A stretch of DNA of 48,176 nucleotides from an uncultured Hyphomicrobiales bacterium (GCA_902826715.1 CADEFX010000005.1:1-48176); one strand, 5' to 3'. Counted from the first letter of the stretch, positions 25,548 through 33,935 are shown. Notes: a model not told the origin generated them from the letters alone. Program-made: numbers and translations.

Positions 25548-26324
25548 TCAGCGGACGGACCTCAGCAGTCCGCCGTCAACGGCAATGGTTGTTCCGGTGA
25601 TATAACGCCCGCGCGGCGACACCAGCATCGCCACGGCATGGGCCACATCCTCGATCGTGCCGATACGACGCATGGGAATCTCGGCCGTGAGCGACGCGCG
25701 CATTGCTTCGGAGTCGCCTTGCGACGTGAACACCTTCTCTAGTCTCTGCGTCTCGATGTAGCCGGGGCAGATCGTGTTGATGTTGATGTTTTGCGCCGCA
25801 ATTTCCAGGGACAGGGTTTTGGCGAAGCCGATCACGCCGTTCCAGGTCGCCACGGACAGGCCGAAACCCACGGCAGGCTGCAGGGCCGAAAGCGCGGCAA
25901 TGTTCAGGATGCTTCCCCCACCGCGTTTCGCCATGTGCGGCACGGAGTGTCGGGCCATACGCACCACGTACATCAGGTTTTGCTCTACGGCTTTGGCCCA
26001 GGCCGCGTCGTCAAATGTGGCGAGATCGCCAAGCGGCGGCGCACCGTCGTTGTTGACGAGGATATCGATGCCACCGAACTTGCTCACGACAGTCTCGACC
26101 ACGCGCGCACAATCCTCCGCGCGCCGCCCGTCGCCTTGGATGGGGAGCACGTCGGCCCCTGTCTCGGTACGCAGTTGCTCAGCCGCCTTCAGCAAGGCCG
26201 GTTCGCGCCGGGCGGTCATGACAACGCGGGCGCCTTCTGCTGCCAGCGCGCGTGCGATGCCGTAGCCGATGCCCATGCTGGCGCCGCCGACGATCGCAAT
26301 CTTTCCCTTCAGCCCGAGGTCCAC
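25548..26324 (-). CDS. SDR-fold protein with missing catalytic triad
   Basis: A 258-aa short-chain dehydrogenase fold. The nucleotide-binding GGASMGIG (about residues 14-21), the NNDGAP segment and the C-terminal ITGTTIAVDGG are intact. Aligned without gaps to ordinary SDRs over the NIAALSALQP to FAKTLSLE stretch, however, the catalytic Ser is Ala, the Tyr is Ser and the Lys is Trp (LSVATWNGV in place of YxxxK). It should bind NAD(P) but cannot use the standard mechanism. GTG start. It lies between livF (54-base gap) and the acyl-CoA synthetase (36-base gap) in the same operon. It may be a pseudoenzyme subunit or use other chemistry. Confidence 0.88.
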   Translation of the reverse strand: MDLGLKGKIAIVGGASMGIGYGIARALAAEGARVVMTARREPALLKAAEQLRTETGADVLPIQGDGRRAEDCARVVETVVSKFGGIDILVNNDGAPPLGDLATFDDAAWAKAVEQNLMYVVRMARHSVPHMAKRGGGSILNIAALSALQPAVGFGLSVATWNGVIGFAKTLSLEIAAQNININTICPGYIETQRLEKVFTSQGDSEAMRASLTAEIPMRRIGTIEDVAHAVAMLVSPRGRYITGTTIAVDGGLLRSVR

Positions 26325-26378
26325 ACCATCTACCCATTTGTCCCGCGGTCGCGTTGCGAGCCGCTGCCATACGATACG

Positions 26379-27101
26379 TCAGACACTGAGATAAAGTTGG
26401 CGCACGTGGTCGGAGGCCGCAAGCTCATTGGCCGGGCCGACCATGGCAATTTGCCCGTTCTCGAGAACATAAGCGCGGTCTGCGAGTGCCAGAGCCATGT
26501 GGGCGTTCTGCTCCACCAGCAGGATGTCCGTGCCGCTTTCACTGATGCTGCGGATGATGGACGCGATGGTTTCGACAATGGCCGGCGCCAGGCCGACGGA
26601 GGGTTCGTCGAGGAGCAACAGGCGCGGCGCCGACATAAGGGCGCGGGCAACAGCCACCATCTGCTGCTGCCCACCCGATAGGTTCATGGCGCGGGCCTGC
26701 AGCCGGTCCTTCAGCGCCGGAAAGTAGTTGAGAATGCGTTCGAGATCGCGGGCGATCGCCGCGGTGTCGGATCTCAGATACGCGCCGAGTTCCAAATTCT
26801 CGAGCACCGTCATGGAGGGAAACAGGCGCCGGCCCTCGGGCACGAGCGAGACGCCGCGCCCGACGATGCGGTCGGCTTCGAGTCCGGCCAGGTTTTCGCC
26901 GTTGAGGAGGATCTGACCGGCCGATGGCTTTACCAGTCCCGTGATGGCTTTGAGGACGGTCGTCTTGCCCGCACCGTTCGAGCCGATCATCGTGGCAATG
27001 CGACCACGCTGGACCTCGAGTTTGATGTCTGAGACGGCACGGACTTTGCCGTAGTCCACGGCTAGTCCGTCTACCGAAAGCACGGGATCGCCGGTGGTCA
27101 T
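26379..27101 (-). CDS. livF: Branched-chain amino acid-type ABC transporter ATPase, LivF family
   Basis: A 240-aa ATPase of a Liv-type importer. Walker A GSNGAGKTT (40-48), signature LSGGQQQMVAVARAL, Walker B LLLLDEPSVGLAP and the H-loop in LLVEQNAH are all present. The chosen ATG overlaps the livG stop codon in an ATGA junction, showing translational coupling; a longer reading frame to 27212 would only run back into livG. It pairs with LivG to drive the LivHM permease. The family carries branched-chain amino acids, but many homologues in catabolic clusters carry aromatic or other carboxylic acids. Confidence 0.94.
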   Translation of the reverse strand: MTTGDPVLSVDGLAVDYGKVRAVSDIKLEVQRGRIATMIGSNGAGKTTVLKAITGLVKPSAGQILLNGENLAGLEADRIVGRGVSLVPEGRRLFPSMTVLENLELGAYLRSDTAAIARDLERILNYFPALKDRLQARAMNLSGGQQQMVAVARALMSAPRLLLLDEPSVGLAPAIVETIASIIRSISESGTDILLVEQNAHMALALADRAYVLENGQIAMVGPANELAASDHVRQLYLSV

Positions 27102-27829
27102 GCCGTGCCTCCGCCGAGATAGGCGCGGATCACTTCCGGATTGCGGCTGACGTCCTCCGGCGACCCCTCGGCCAGCTTCTCTCCGAAGTTCAAGACGACG
27201 ATGCGGCCGCACGTCCTCATCACGGCTCGGATGTTGTGGTCGACCAACAGGATGGTCGTGCCGAAGTCGTCGCGGATGCGCCGTATCACGTCCAGTGCAT
27301 GATTGATCTCAGCCCCGTTCAGCCCGGTCAACGGCTCGTCGAGGCACAGCAGCTTGGGCCGGCTGGCAAAGGCAATGGCGATGCTCAGCAGACGTTGATG
27401 TCCGTGCGGGAGATTTTTCGCCAACTCGTCCATGTGCGAGGTCAGACCGACGAGTCCGGCCGTTTCCCGGATGCGCTGCTCGCGCTCCGCTGCGTCCCGG
27501 ACAAACATGTACGCGCCTGTGAGGATGTTCTCATAGACGCTCAGGTCCGCGAGCAGGCTGTGATGCTGGAAGGTTCGCACCAGCCCGAGGCGACCCACCT
27601 TGGAGGGTTTGAATCCGGTGATGTCGCGGCCGGCGAATGTCAGCTTGCCTGCGTGTGGCCGATAGTAGCCGCTGATGAGATTGAAAGTCGTGCTCTTGCC
27701 GGCGCCGTTCGGACCGATAAGTCCCAGGATCTCGTTCTCGCGGACCGCGAAGCTGAGGTTCGAGACCGCCTTCAGCCCGCCGAAGCTGCGTGAGATGCCG
27801 GAAGCCTCGAGCAGGGTACCGCCGGCCAT
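27098..27829 (-). CDS. livG: Branched-chain amino acid-type ABC transporter ATPase, LivG family
   Basis: A 243-aa ATPase with Walker A GPNGAGKST (39-47), Walker B LLCLDEPLTGLN and the switch histidine in LLVDHNIRAVM. The signature loop reads LPHGHQRLL rather than LSGGQ, a departure seen in part of the LivG family. The start overlaps the livM stop codon by one base (TGATG). It works with LivF beneath the LivHM membrane pore. Confidence 0.94.
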   Translation of the reverse strand: MAGGTLLEASGISRSFGGLKAVSNLSFAVRENEILGLIGPNGAGKSTTFNLISGYYRPHAGKLTFAGRDITGFKPSKVGRLGLVRTFQHHSLLADLSVYENILTGAYMFVRDAAEREQRIRETAGLVGLTSHMDELAKNLPHGHQRLLSIAIAFASRPKLLCLDEPLTGLNGAEINHALDVIRRIRDDFGTTILLVDHNIRAVMRTCGRIVVLNFGEKLAEGSPEDVSRNPEVIRAYLGGGTA

Positions 27830-28788
27830 CAGTGGCCTCCCCTGGCCGCGGGCGCGGCGTTTTCCCGCGTTCCGCCAAAGGCAATAGCGACCCGCTCGAA
27901 GAGGCCCATAAGTCCGTTAGGCAGGACCAGCATCGCGACGACGATTGCCCCGCCGAAGAACAGATGCTCGTAGTGTCCGAAAGCAATGACGTACTGGTTG
28001 AGTAGCGTCAGCAGGACCGCACCGATGATGGCTCCGGAAAATTGCGTCTCGCCGCCGATCTTGACGTAGGCGAGGGCGTATACGGCGACGAGAAAACTGA
28101 AGTCGCCCGGGCTGATGACGCGGTTGGCATGCGCGAACAGCGCACCGCCGACGCCGGCGGCAAACGAGGCGACGGCGAGGCAGATGACCTTCATTTTCAA
28201 GACGTCGATGCCGACGCTTTCGGTCACGGCGTCGTTGTTTTGGATGGCTTTGAGCAGCTTGCCGAAGGCGCCGCGTTCGAGCCAGAAGAACACGGCGAGA
28301 AGGGCGGCCACTATGGCAACGACGATTGCCGAATAATACGGGTCAAGCCAACGCGGCGGATAGATGCCGATCATACCGGAATTGCCGCCGATGCTCTCAG
28401 TCTGGGTATAGATCAGCCGCAATACCTCGGTGAAGGCAAAGCTGATCAGCATGAAATAGGGCCCCTTCGTGCGGAGCGTTACATAGCCGAAGAGGACGCT
28501 GAGCAGCATCGGCGCCAAGCCGCCGATCAGCAGCGAAAGGAAGAAGGGCAGCTTGTACCAGGCGGTGAGAATGGCAGCGACGTAGGCGCCGACGCCCCAG
28601 AATGCGGCCGTGGCGATGTTGAGTTCGCCCGTCAGCATGACGAAGCGCAGGGCGGCGGCGGCCAGGATATTCAACGAAATCCACAGCACGACCTTCAGCG
28701 TGTAGGTATCGCCGCTGGTCAGTGCCAGTACGAGCAACACGGCCAGCAGCGCCCAGCCGATCACATCCGCCCACTTAGCGTTCGACAT
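27829..28788 (-). CDS. livM: Liv-type ABC transporter permease, LivM family
   Basis: A 319-aa inner-membrane permease with about eight to nine hydrophobic segments. LivM landmarks are FVMLTGELNIATAAFWGVGAY near residues 48-68 and the cytoplasmic loop RGAFGKLLKAIQNNDAVTESVGID, the ATPase contact. It forms the pore with LivH. It overlaps the livH 3' end by 14 bases and livG by one base, so expression is coupled. Confidence 0.94.
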   Translation of the reverse strand: MSNAKWADVIGWALLAVLLVLALTSGDTYTLKVVLWISLNILAAAALRFVMLTGELNIATAAFWGVGAYVAAILTAWYKLPFFLSLLIGGLAPMLLSVLFGYVTLRTKGPYFMLISFAFTEVLRLIYTQTESIGGNSGMIGIYPPRWLDPYYSAIVVAIVAALLAVFFWLERGAFGKLLKAIQNNDAVTESVGIDVLKMKVICLAVASFAAGVGGALFAHANRVISPGDFSFLVAVYALAYVKIGGETQFSGAIIGAVLLTLLNQYVIAFGHYEHLFFGGAIVVAMLVLPNGLMGLFERVAIAFGGTRENAAPAARGGH

Positions 28789-29659
28789 GACCCATCAGCC
28801 CTTGAGGACGCACGAGGAGGAAGACCATGACCAGAACGAACATGATGATGGTCGCGATCGTCAGATCGTAATAGTAGCCAAAAATGCTCTCGATCAGCGC
28901 GACAAGCAGCCCGCCGAATATCGCGCCGGGAATGCTCCCCAAGCCACCGATGATGATGATGATGAACGCCTTGATCAGGTAATCGCCGCCGATGGCGGGT
29001 TGGCTGACGGTCAGCGGTGCAATCAAGGCGCCGGCCAGCCCCGCCATGCTCACGCCGATCAGCCAGCCGTAAAAGGAGATGCTGCGATAGCGGATGCCTT
29101 GAAGCATTGCGGCCTCGCGATCCTCGGCGACGGCCCGCAAGGCTTTGCCGAGCTTGGTGCGCTGGAGCACCAGATAAAGCATCGCCGTGAACGTGATCGC
29201 GAGTGCTACGATGAGCAGTCGTTGCGCGGTAATGCGTCCACCGAAAATGGAGATCGTGCCCGTGACGATAGGCTCTACGGGCCGTGGCGTGGCAGTGAAT
29301 ATCTCGACGAAGACGCCCTGCAGAAACAAGATCAGCCCGACCGACAGAATGAAAGAGCCAACCAGATCGCGCAGGTAGCGTTCGAATCCGATCCAGTAGG
29401 TCAGCGTGCCAAGGACGAGCACGGCGCCGATTGCGGCCGCCAGGGCTATCAGGAAGTCGACCCACAACGGCAGTCCAAGCGCCGGTGCCAGCACCGGCAT
29501 AAGCACGGCGACGACCAATGCCGCCAGCGAAAAAAATTCGCCATGTGCAAAGTTCACGATCTTCATGACACCGAAGATCAGCGTCAGCCCAAGTGCAAAA
29601 AGCACATAGACGGAGCCGATCTGCAGCGTGTTAACGAGAAGCTGGGCTGCCAGATCCAT
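28775..29659 (-). CDS. livH: Liv-type ABC transporter permease, LivH family
   Basis: A 294-aa permease starting MDLAAQLLVNTLQIGSVYVL and containing the diagnostic GVMKIVNFAHGEFFSL segment (about residues 29-44) and the ATPase-contact loop RTKLGKALRAVAEDREAAMLQGI. About eight hydrophobic helices are visible. It lies 73 bases after the binding-protein gene, and that gap contains a strong stem-loop. It partners LivM in the pore. Confidence 0.94.
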   Translation of the reverse strand: MDLAAQLLVNTLQIGSVYVLFALGLTLIFGVMKIVNFAHGEFFSLAALVVAVLMPVLAPALGLPLWVDFLIALAAAIGAVLVLGTLTYWIGFERYLRDLVGSFILSVGLILFLQGVFVEIFTATPRPVEPIVTGTISIFGGRITAQRLLIVALAITFTAMLYLVLQRTKLGKALRAVAEDREAAMLQGIRYRSISFYGWLIGVSMAGLAGALIAPLTVSQPAIGGDYLIKAFIIIIIGGLGSIPGAIFGGLLVALIESIFGYYYDLTIATIIMFVLVMVFLLVRPQGLMGHVER

Positions 29660-29687
29660 TTGGGCGTGACGGAATGAGGCCTTGGAG

Positions 29688-29716
29688 GATCGGCGGCAGT
29701 CGGTTTGCCGCCGATC
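29688..29716 (-). other. Strong intercistronic stem-loop between the binding-protein and livH genes
   Basis: A perfect 11-bp inverted repeat (GATCGGCGGCA and TGCCGCCGATC) with a 7-base loop lies 16 bases after the binding-protein stop codon and 29 bases before livH. No run of T follows on the minus strand, so it is not a canonical terminator. In many binding-protein-dependent operons a hairpin at this place protects the upstream message end and lets the binding protein outnumber the permease. That role is inferred. Confidence 0.6.
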
Positions 29717-29732
29717 TGTGGTCGTCGCGCGC

Positions 29733-30920
29733 CTACTGGCCGAGGCGCTTTTTCAGCTCGTCGGGAACGATCCGCACCACTTCGACGGTTTTGCCGTCCT
29801 GGATCTGCGTCACCACGATCGGGATCAGCAACTGCTGCGGTGTGCCGTAGACGTCCTTGGAGCCGAACGCCGCCTTGCCGTACGAAATATCGAAGACGGC
29901 CTTAGGTAAAGCTTCGGCAATTTTCTGCGGATCGAGGCTGTTGGCCGCCTCGATTCCGGCCTTAGCCGCCATGACGCCGTCATAGCCGCCCATGTGAATG
30001 ACATTGAGTGACTCTTTCAGAACTTCCTTTGCACCGGCGTTCAGCTTCCGCTGAACCTCGGTCGCCGTTGGCCCGTCGAAGTCGGCCGCCAGCCCCATGT
30101 AGGTTCCGTTCGCGGCCGTCCCGCCCGTCCGAACGAGCACGTCCGAGCCGGTCCCCGCGCCTATGACTTTTACGCCTTTCCAGCCTTGAACCTCCAGTTC
30201 CTTGAGTACCGTTCCGGCATTGGCTGGCGGTGTGCCGCCAAGGTCGACGATGTCGGGCTTCTGGCTGACGATTTTTGTCGCGATCGGCTGGAACTCCGTG
30301 GTGGAGCGTTCGAAGTACAGGCTGTCGAGGACTTTGATGCCGGCCTCGGTCCAGAATTTCGTGGCATCTTTGGCAGTATCTTGGCCCGATGCGTCGTTCG
30401 GGTTCAGCATCAGCACGTTTTTGACTTCCGGGTGGCGCTGTTTGACCGTGGCATAGATCGGAGCGAGCACTTCATCGGGCGTATTGATGATGGTGAAGGT
30501 CAGCGGGAAACTGGGTCCCTTGACGCTCCGGCCCCAAGCGGAGGTGAACAGAAGGATATTCTCCCGTTCCGTCAGCGCCTGGATGGCCTTGACGGGCGCC
30601 GTTCCGACGCTTTGCGTGAAGATCTTGACTTTGTCCCGGCTGATGAGCGTTTCGGCGGTCTTCATGCCGTCGCCGGCGGTGTACTTATTATCGACGGAAC
30701 GCACCTCGACTTTGTAGGTTTTGCCGCCGACCTTGATGCCGCCCGCATCGTTGATGTGTTTGGCGGCCTGCTGTGAGGCCCAGTCGGTGCCGATCCCCCA
30801 CGATGCGGCGGCTCCCGACAGCGGCGCCGAGACGCCAAGCACGATGGTGTCCTGCGCCAATGCAGGACTGGCAAATCCGGTGGCGGTCAGCAGTGCAAGA
30901 GTTCGAAGTAGTCGTGTCAT
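29733..30920 (-). CDS. Liv-type ABC transporter substrate-binding protein
   Basis: A 395-aa periplasmic binding protein of the Leu/Ile/Val (peripla_BP_6) family. The signal peptide MTRLLRTLALLTATGFASPALA ends with ALA before QD (cleavage near residue 22), and the mature protein begins DTIVLGVSAPLSGAAASWG. ATG 30920 is chosen because AGGAGG lies 7 bases upstream and it places the signal peptide at the N-terminus; an upstream in-frame start at 30965 adds a tail that is not signal-like. First gene of the operon running through livHMGF, the degenerate SDR and the acyl-CoA synthetase. The ligand is unknown. Confidence 0.93.
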   Translation of the reverse strand: MTRLLRTLALLTATGFASPALAQDTIVLGVSAPLSGAAASWGIGTDWASQQAAKHINDAGGIKVGGKTYKVEVRSVDNKYTAGDGMKTAETLISRDKVKIFTQSVGTAPVKAIQALTERENILLFTSAWGRSVKGPSFPLTFTIINTPDEVLAPIYATVKQRHPEVKNVLMLNPNDASGQDTAKDATKFWTEAGIKVLDSLYFERSTTEFQPIATKIVSQKPDIVDLGGTPPANAGTVLKELEVQGWKGVKVIGAGTGSDVLVRTGGTAANGTYMGLAADFDGPTATEVQRKLNAGAKEVLKESLNVIHMGGYDGVMAAKAGIEAANSLDPQKIAEALPKAVFDISYGKAAFGSKDVYGTPQQLLIPIVVTQIQDGKTVEVVRIVPDELKKRLGQ

Positions 30921-31292
30921 GACATTCCTCCTGAGGGCGTTCCTAGTCGGTGCGGTTCTGGCCACACCTCTTGTCTCGTTGACTCGCGACGCTGCGGCAG
31001 TCTGGCAGGCGCTATGCGGTCCATTGTAAACCCGTTGGCCGGTGCCTGGGTTGTCTTGCGGTGAATTGTGTCACATTGGTCGGCGGATCCCTGGCGGCAG
31101 TGCTGAGGCGCGGCAATGTCTGACCGATGGTGGCGGTCACCCCTTGTTTCACGTTCTGCGATCCGGGCGCCGATCCCGTTAGTCCGAGAGTTATCTGGCG
31201 TGCGCGCGGTTTTCTAACTAGCGTTCGATATTACAACCTTTGAAATGTAAACAGTCAACCGTCCCGATGGGAAAGGCAGGCGTGTCCGCACC
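30921..31292. other. Divergent intergenic region between the liv operon and tetR
   Basis: 372 bases without a gene. It contains a candidate TetR operator near its right end, listed separately. It should carry promoters for both the leftward transporter operon and the rightward regulator, but no -35/-10 pair stood out with confidence. Confidence 0.4.
31231..31250. promoter_or_regulatory. Candidate TetR operator TTACA-N10-TGTAA
   Basis: A 20-bp inverted repeat with perfect 5-bp arms and a 10-base centre lies 43 bases before the tetR start codon, inside the gap divergent to the liv operon. Length and symmetry suit a TetR dimer, and autoregulation from this position would be usual. Five-base arms are short, so chance is possible. 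Confidence 0.35.
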
Positions 31293-32012
31293 ATGGAGTT
31301 GGCAAAAAAGGCGAGATCGGTCTCTTCGCGACGCAAACTCGCGCCGCGCCAGAAGGGAAAGCTACCCGGAAAATCGGCGCTCTCGCGCATGCAGATCCTG
31401 GACGCGGCGGCCCAGCTATTTCGGCGCCAGGGCTACAGCGATACGACGCTCCGGCAGATTGCCAAAGCGGCCGGGATGCAGGCCGGCAGCATCTACTATC
31501 ATTTCGGGTCGAAGGACGAAATCGTCGATGAGGTTTTGGCGACCGGAATGAAGGACATCTACAAGCTTGTGGAGAAAACGGTCGCTAGTTCCGGCGAAGA
31601 GTCGGGCTATCGCGAGCGCATTGAGCGCGGCATGGTCGCTCATCTCGACCTGCTGCTCACCAAGGGCGACTATTTTTCCTCGAACATACGTTTGTACGGC
31701 CAGATCCCGGAGGCCTTGCGGCCGAAGCATTTGCACCTACGGCAACGATACGGAAGGCTTTGGGATCAAATACTTCGCGAGGCGCAGGAGGCCGGGGAGA
31801 TTCGCCGGGACGTCAAGATCGTCCCGCTGCGCATGTTCATACTCGGCGCACTGAACTGGACCATGGAGTGGTTCGACCCGCATCGATACTCGGTCGGCGA
31901 TTTTGCCCGGCACATCAATGCGGTGGTGTTTGATGGGATCAAAGTCGACGGCAAAAAGGATGTGGCCGAAGTGGAATGGCCCGCAGCGTTGCGGGGTCCG
32001 CGAAGCAGATAA
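31293..32012 (+). CDS. TetR/AcrR family transcriptional regulator
   Basis: A 239-aa regulator with a basic N-terminal tail (about 25 residues rich in Arg/Lys), a TetR DNA-binding domain at about residues 31-77 (TLRQIAKAAGMQAGSIYYHFGSKDEI) and an all-helical ligand domain. Relatives next to CoA ligases and crotonases often sense acyl-CoA esters, as PaaR and FadR-type TetR proteins do. It is divergent from the liv operon and likely controls it and perhaps the flanking catabolic genes. The downstream gene is convergent. Confidence 0.93.
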   Translation: MELAKKARSVSSRRKLAPRQKGKLPGKSALSRMQILDAAAQLFRRQGYSDTTLRQIAKAAGMQAGSIYYHFGSKDEIVDEVLATGMKDIYKLVEKTVASSGEESGYRERIERGMVAHLDLLLTKGDYFSSNIRLYGQIPEALRPKHLHLRQRYGRLWDQILREAQEAGEIRRDVKIVPLRMFILGALNWTMEWFDPHRYSVGDFARHINAVVFDGIKVDGKKDVAEVEWPAALRGPRSR

Positions 32013-32031
32013 CGGACCCCGCAAGGCAATC

Positions 32032-32196
32032 TCAGTCTTCTTCTTCTTCGACCCACATCTCGAGCTCCTCGGGGTCGCACCCCTTGAGGAAGGTCGCCAG
32101 ATCCGCGCTCAGGGTTGCGGGCGGCGTCCAAACGCCACCGGCGTGCTCAGCCAGAACCAGCTCGGTATCGTCCGGTTTTCCTATCACCAGCTTCAT
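32032..32196 (-). CDS. Small acidic protein, unknown function (54 aa)
   Basis: A 54-aa ORF with an ATG preceded by AGGAGA at a good distance, supporting it as a real gene. The N-terminal half (MKLVIGKPDDTELVLAEHAG) looks like two short beta strands. The C-terminal half is strongly acidic and ends in VEEEED. There is no signal peptide, membrane segment or cysteine pair (one Cys only), and it is not recognised. It is convergent with tetR, 19 bases away. Two short palindromes lie just upstream. The longer in-frame start at 32241 has no ribosome site. Confidence 0.6.
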   Translation of the reverse strand: MKLVIGKPDDTELVLAEHAGGVWTPPATLSADLATFLKGCDPEELEMWVEEEED

Positions 32197-32718
32197 GGTC
32201 TTCTCCTGCCGATCAGTTGCGACGCAACACCATTTATGCACCCATCGTGACGATGAGATGTTCAGCGAACTCTACGCGTGTGGATTACGAGAATTGGCGG
32301 TTCGGTGCACCTGCGGAACCCAGTGTAACGTCATAACCGTGTGGTCCCCATGCAGGTGCAGAGCGCTGGGCGTGCCAGGCGCCAACCAAGGTCTGATGCG
32401 TATGACAATCGCCGGGCCGCGCAAAGAGGATTCCGGCGGCCGTGCACAGCCGGCCGCGGCGCGGTTGACCTGGAGCGGGGCACGAATCACTGTGCAGGCG
32501 CGGCCTGGCTCGATGTTGCCACTGTCGTCCCCGGTGACGGCCACCGTCGAGTGCAAGGACGCTCACCGGGCTCAGCTTGGTCGTAAGCGCCGCCGACGGC
32601 ATCGACGTAGCTTTGCGACACCGCGAGGACGCGCTGAAACGATCCTGCTCAAGACGTGCAGTGATGATAGGATCGGCCGCGACGTCGACAAGGCCTTCAA
32701 AACAAGTGGAGACCCATC
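32197..32718. other. 522-base intergenic region with two 13-bp palindromes
   Basis: No convincing gene is seen; an open frame at 32272-32556 (minus) and overlapping plus-strand frames have no ribosome site or family features. Near the left end are GTTGCG-A-CGCAAC (32216-32228) and CATCGT-G-ACGATG (32243-32255), both perfect 6-1-6 palindromes, starting 20 bases upstream of the small acidic gene. They could be operators for that gene. The right part presumably holds the promoter for the genes starting at 32719. Confidence 0.35.
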
Positions 32719-33072
32719 ATGCCAGTCAAGACCCGCTACGTCTTCATCGTCACCATGGACGTTGCCCCGGATAAGGAGGCGTTGTTCAATGAAGTCTACG
32801 ATGCCGAGCACGTGCCATATTTGAGCAAGGTGCCCGGCGTCATTGCCGTGACGCGCTTCAAGACCGAGCCGGCGTCGTTCGTGCTCGCCGGTGAAAAGCG
32901 CGAGCTCAAGGGCGAAGGCCAACCCACCTATATGGCGATGTACGAGTTGGAAAGTCCTGCCGTGCTGCTCAGCAAGGAATGGGCCGCAGCCGGTGAGAAA
33001 GGCCGCTGGGTCACCGAGGTGCGGCCGCATACCACCAATCGTTTTCACGTGGTTCGCAAGGTTGTGGGTTAG
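32719..33072 (+). CDS. Small EthD/ferredoxin-like-fold protein, unknown function
   Basis: A 117-aa protein whose pattern (YVFIVTMDVAPDKEALFNEVYDAEHVPYL, then VPGVIAVTRF and TYMAMYELESP) resembles the dimeric alpha/beta-barrel EthD-like proteins found in aromatic and terpenoid catabolic clusters. The YDAEHVPYL segment would place an acidic residue and a histidine in the cavity. No catalytic role can be assigned. GGAG lies 9 bases before the ATG. It precedes an SDR gene by 25 bases and is probably cotranscribed with it. Confidence 0.8.
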   Translation: MPVKTRYVFIVTMDVAPDKEALFNEVYDAEHVPYLSKVPGVIAVTRFKTEPASFVLAGEKRELKGEGQPTYMAMYELESPAVLLSKEWAAAGEKGRWVTEVRPHTTNRFHVVRKVVG

Positions 33073-33097
33073 CCTCTTTGGACGAGGGATCGCGTAG

Positions 33098-33901
33098 ATG
33101 AATCGATTGGATGGAAAAATCGCGCTGCTATCCGGCGCGGCGCGTGGCATCGGCGCCGAAACCGCGCGGCTCATGGCTCAGGCGGGGGCCTCGGTCGTGA
33201 TCGGCGATATCCTGCACGAGCGGGGCAAGCAGACCGTCGGCGAGATCACTGGGGCCGGCGGCAAGGCGCTGTTCGTGCCACTCGACGTCACCAGTGAAGG
33301 CAGTTGGACGGCGGCGGTGGGCGCGACGACCAAGGCTTATGGCGGGCTGGATATTCTGGTCAACAACGCCGGCATGTTTCTCGGCCGCGATTTCGAGGAA
33401 GCAACGCTGGAGGATTGGCACAAGCTCGTGGCCATCAACATGACGGGTGTGTTTCTTGGCACCAAGCTGTGTGCGCCCGCTCTTCGCGACAGTGGCGCCA
33501 AAAGCAAACACGGAAGTGCCGTCGTCAATCTGGCGTCCATTGCCGGTCTGGTCGGATCGCAGCTCGATCCGCTTTACTCCATGACCAAGGGCGGCGTGAC
33601 CTTGTTCACGAAGTCGACGGCGTTGGCGTTTGCGCGCAAAGGCTATCGTATCCGCGTCAACTCCATCCATCCCGGCGTCATCGACACCGATATGGGCGCC
33701 CAGACGTTCGCCAGCCGCGCAGGCCAACTCGGCAGCAACGATGTCGAGGCAGCCCGTGCCGTGGCCATGAAGCAGCATCCGATCGGTCGGCTCGGCACCG
33801 CGGAGGACATTGCACTCGGCATCGTCTTTCTGGCGTCGGATGATGCGGCCTTCATGACCGGATCAGGTCTCGTGGCGGATGGTGGCCTGACGGCGCAGTA
33901 G
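33098..33901 (+). CDS. SDR family oxidoreductase
   Basis: A 267-aa classical short-chain dehydrogenase. The cofactor loop GAARGIGAET is near residues 13-22, NNAGMFLGRD near 89, the catalytic Ser in NLASIAG and YSMTK 13 residues later; the C-terminal FMTGSGLVADGG is typical. All catalytic residues are present. It is probably a 3-hydroxyacyl or alcohol dehydrogenase in the same pathway as its neighbours. Cotranscription with the EthD-like gene is likely; the E1 genes on its right are convergent. Confidence 0.93.
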   Translation: MNRLDGKIALLSGAARGIGAETARLMAQAGASVVIGDILHERGKQTVGEITGAGGKALFVPLDVTSEGSWTAAVGATTKAYGGLDILVNNAGMFLGRDFEEATLEDWHKLVAINMTGVFLGTKLCAPALRDSGAKSKHGSAVVNLASIAGLVGSQLDPLYSMTKGGVTLFTKSTALAFARKGYRIRVNSIHPGVIDTDMGAQTFASRAGQLGSNDVEAARAVAMKQHPIGRLGTAEDIALGIVFLASDDAAFMTGSGLVADGGLTAQ

Positions 33902-33913
33902 CCGATGCAAGCA

Positions 33914-33935
33914 TGACGCGCCCGCTTGCGCGTCA
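33914..33935 (-). terminator. Hairpin between convergent SDR and E1 beta genes
   Basis: TGACGCG and CGCGTCA form a perfect 7-bp stem with an 8-base loop. The left arm is 13 bases after the SDR stop codon and the right arm includes the stop codon of the E1 beta gene. No T-run follows on either strand, so any termination would be weak or Rho-assisted. Confidence 0.3.

Noticed and set aside
23946..25742. A 598-aa open frame on the plus strand over the acyl-CoA synthetase
   Set aside because: Antisense shadow of a complete adenylate-forming enzyme with all motifs.
32272..32556. A 94-aa minus-strand open frame as a small gene
   Set aside because: No ribosome site, no recognisable domain, and composition like random high-GC sequence.
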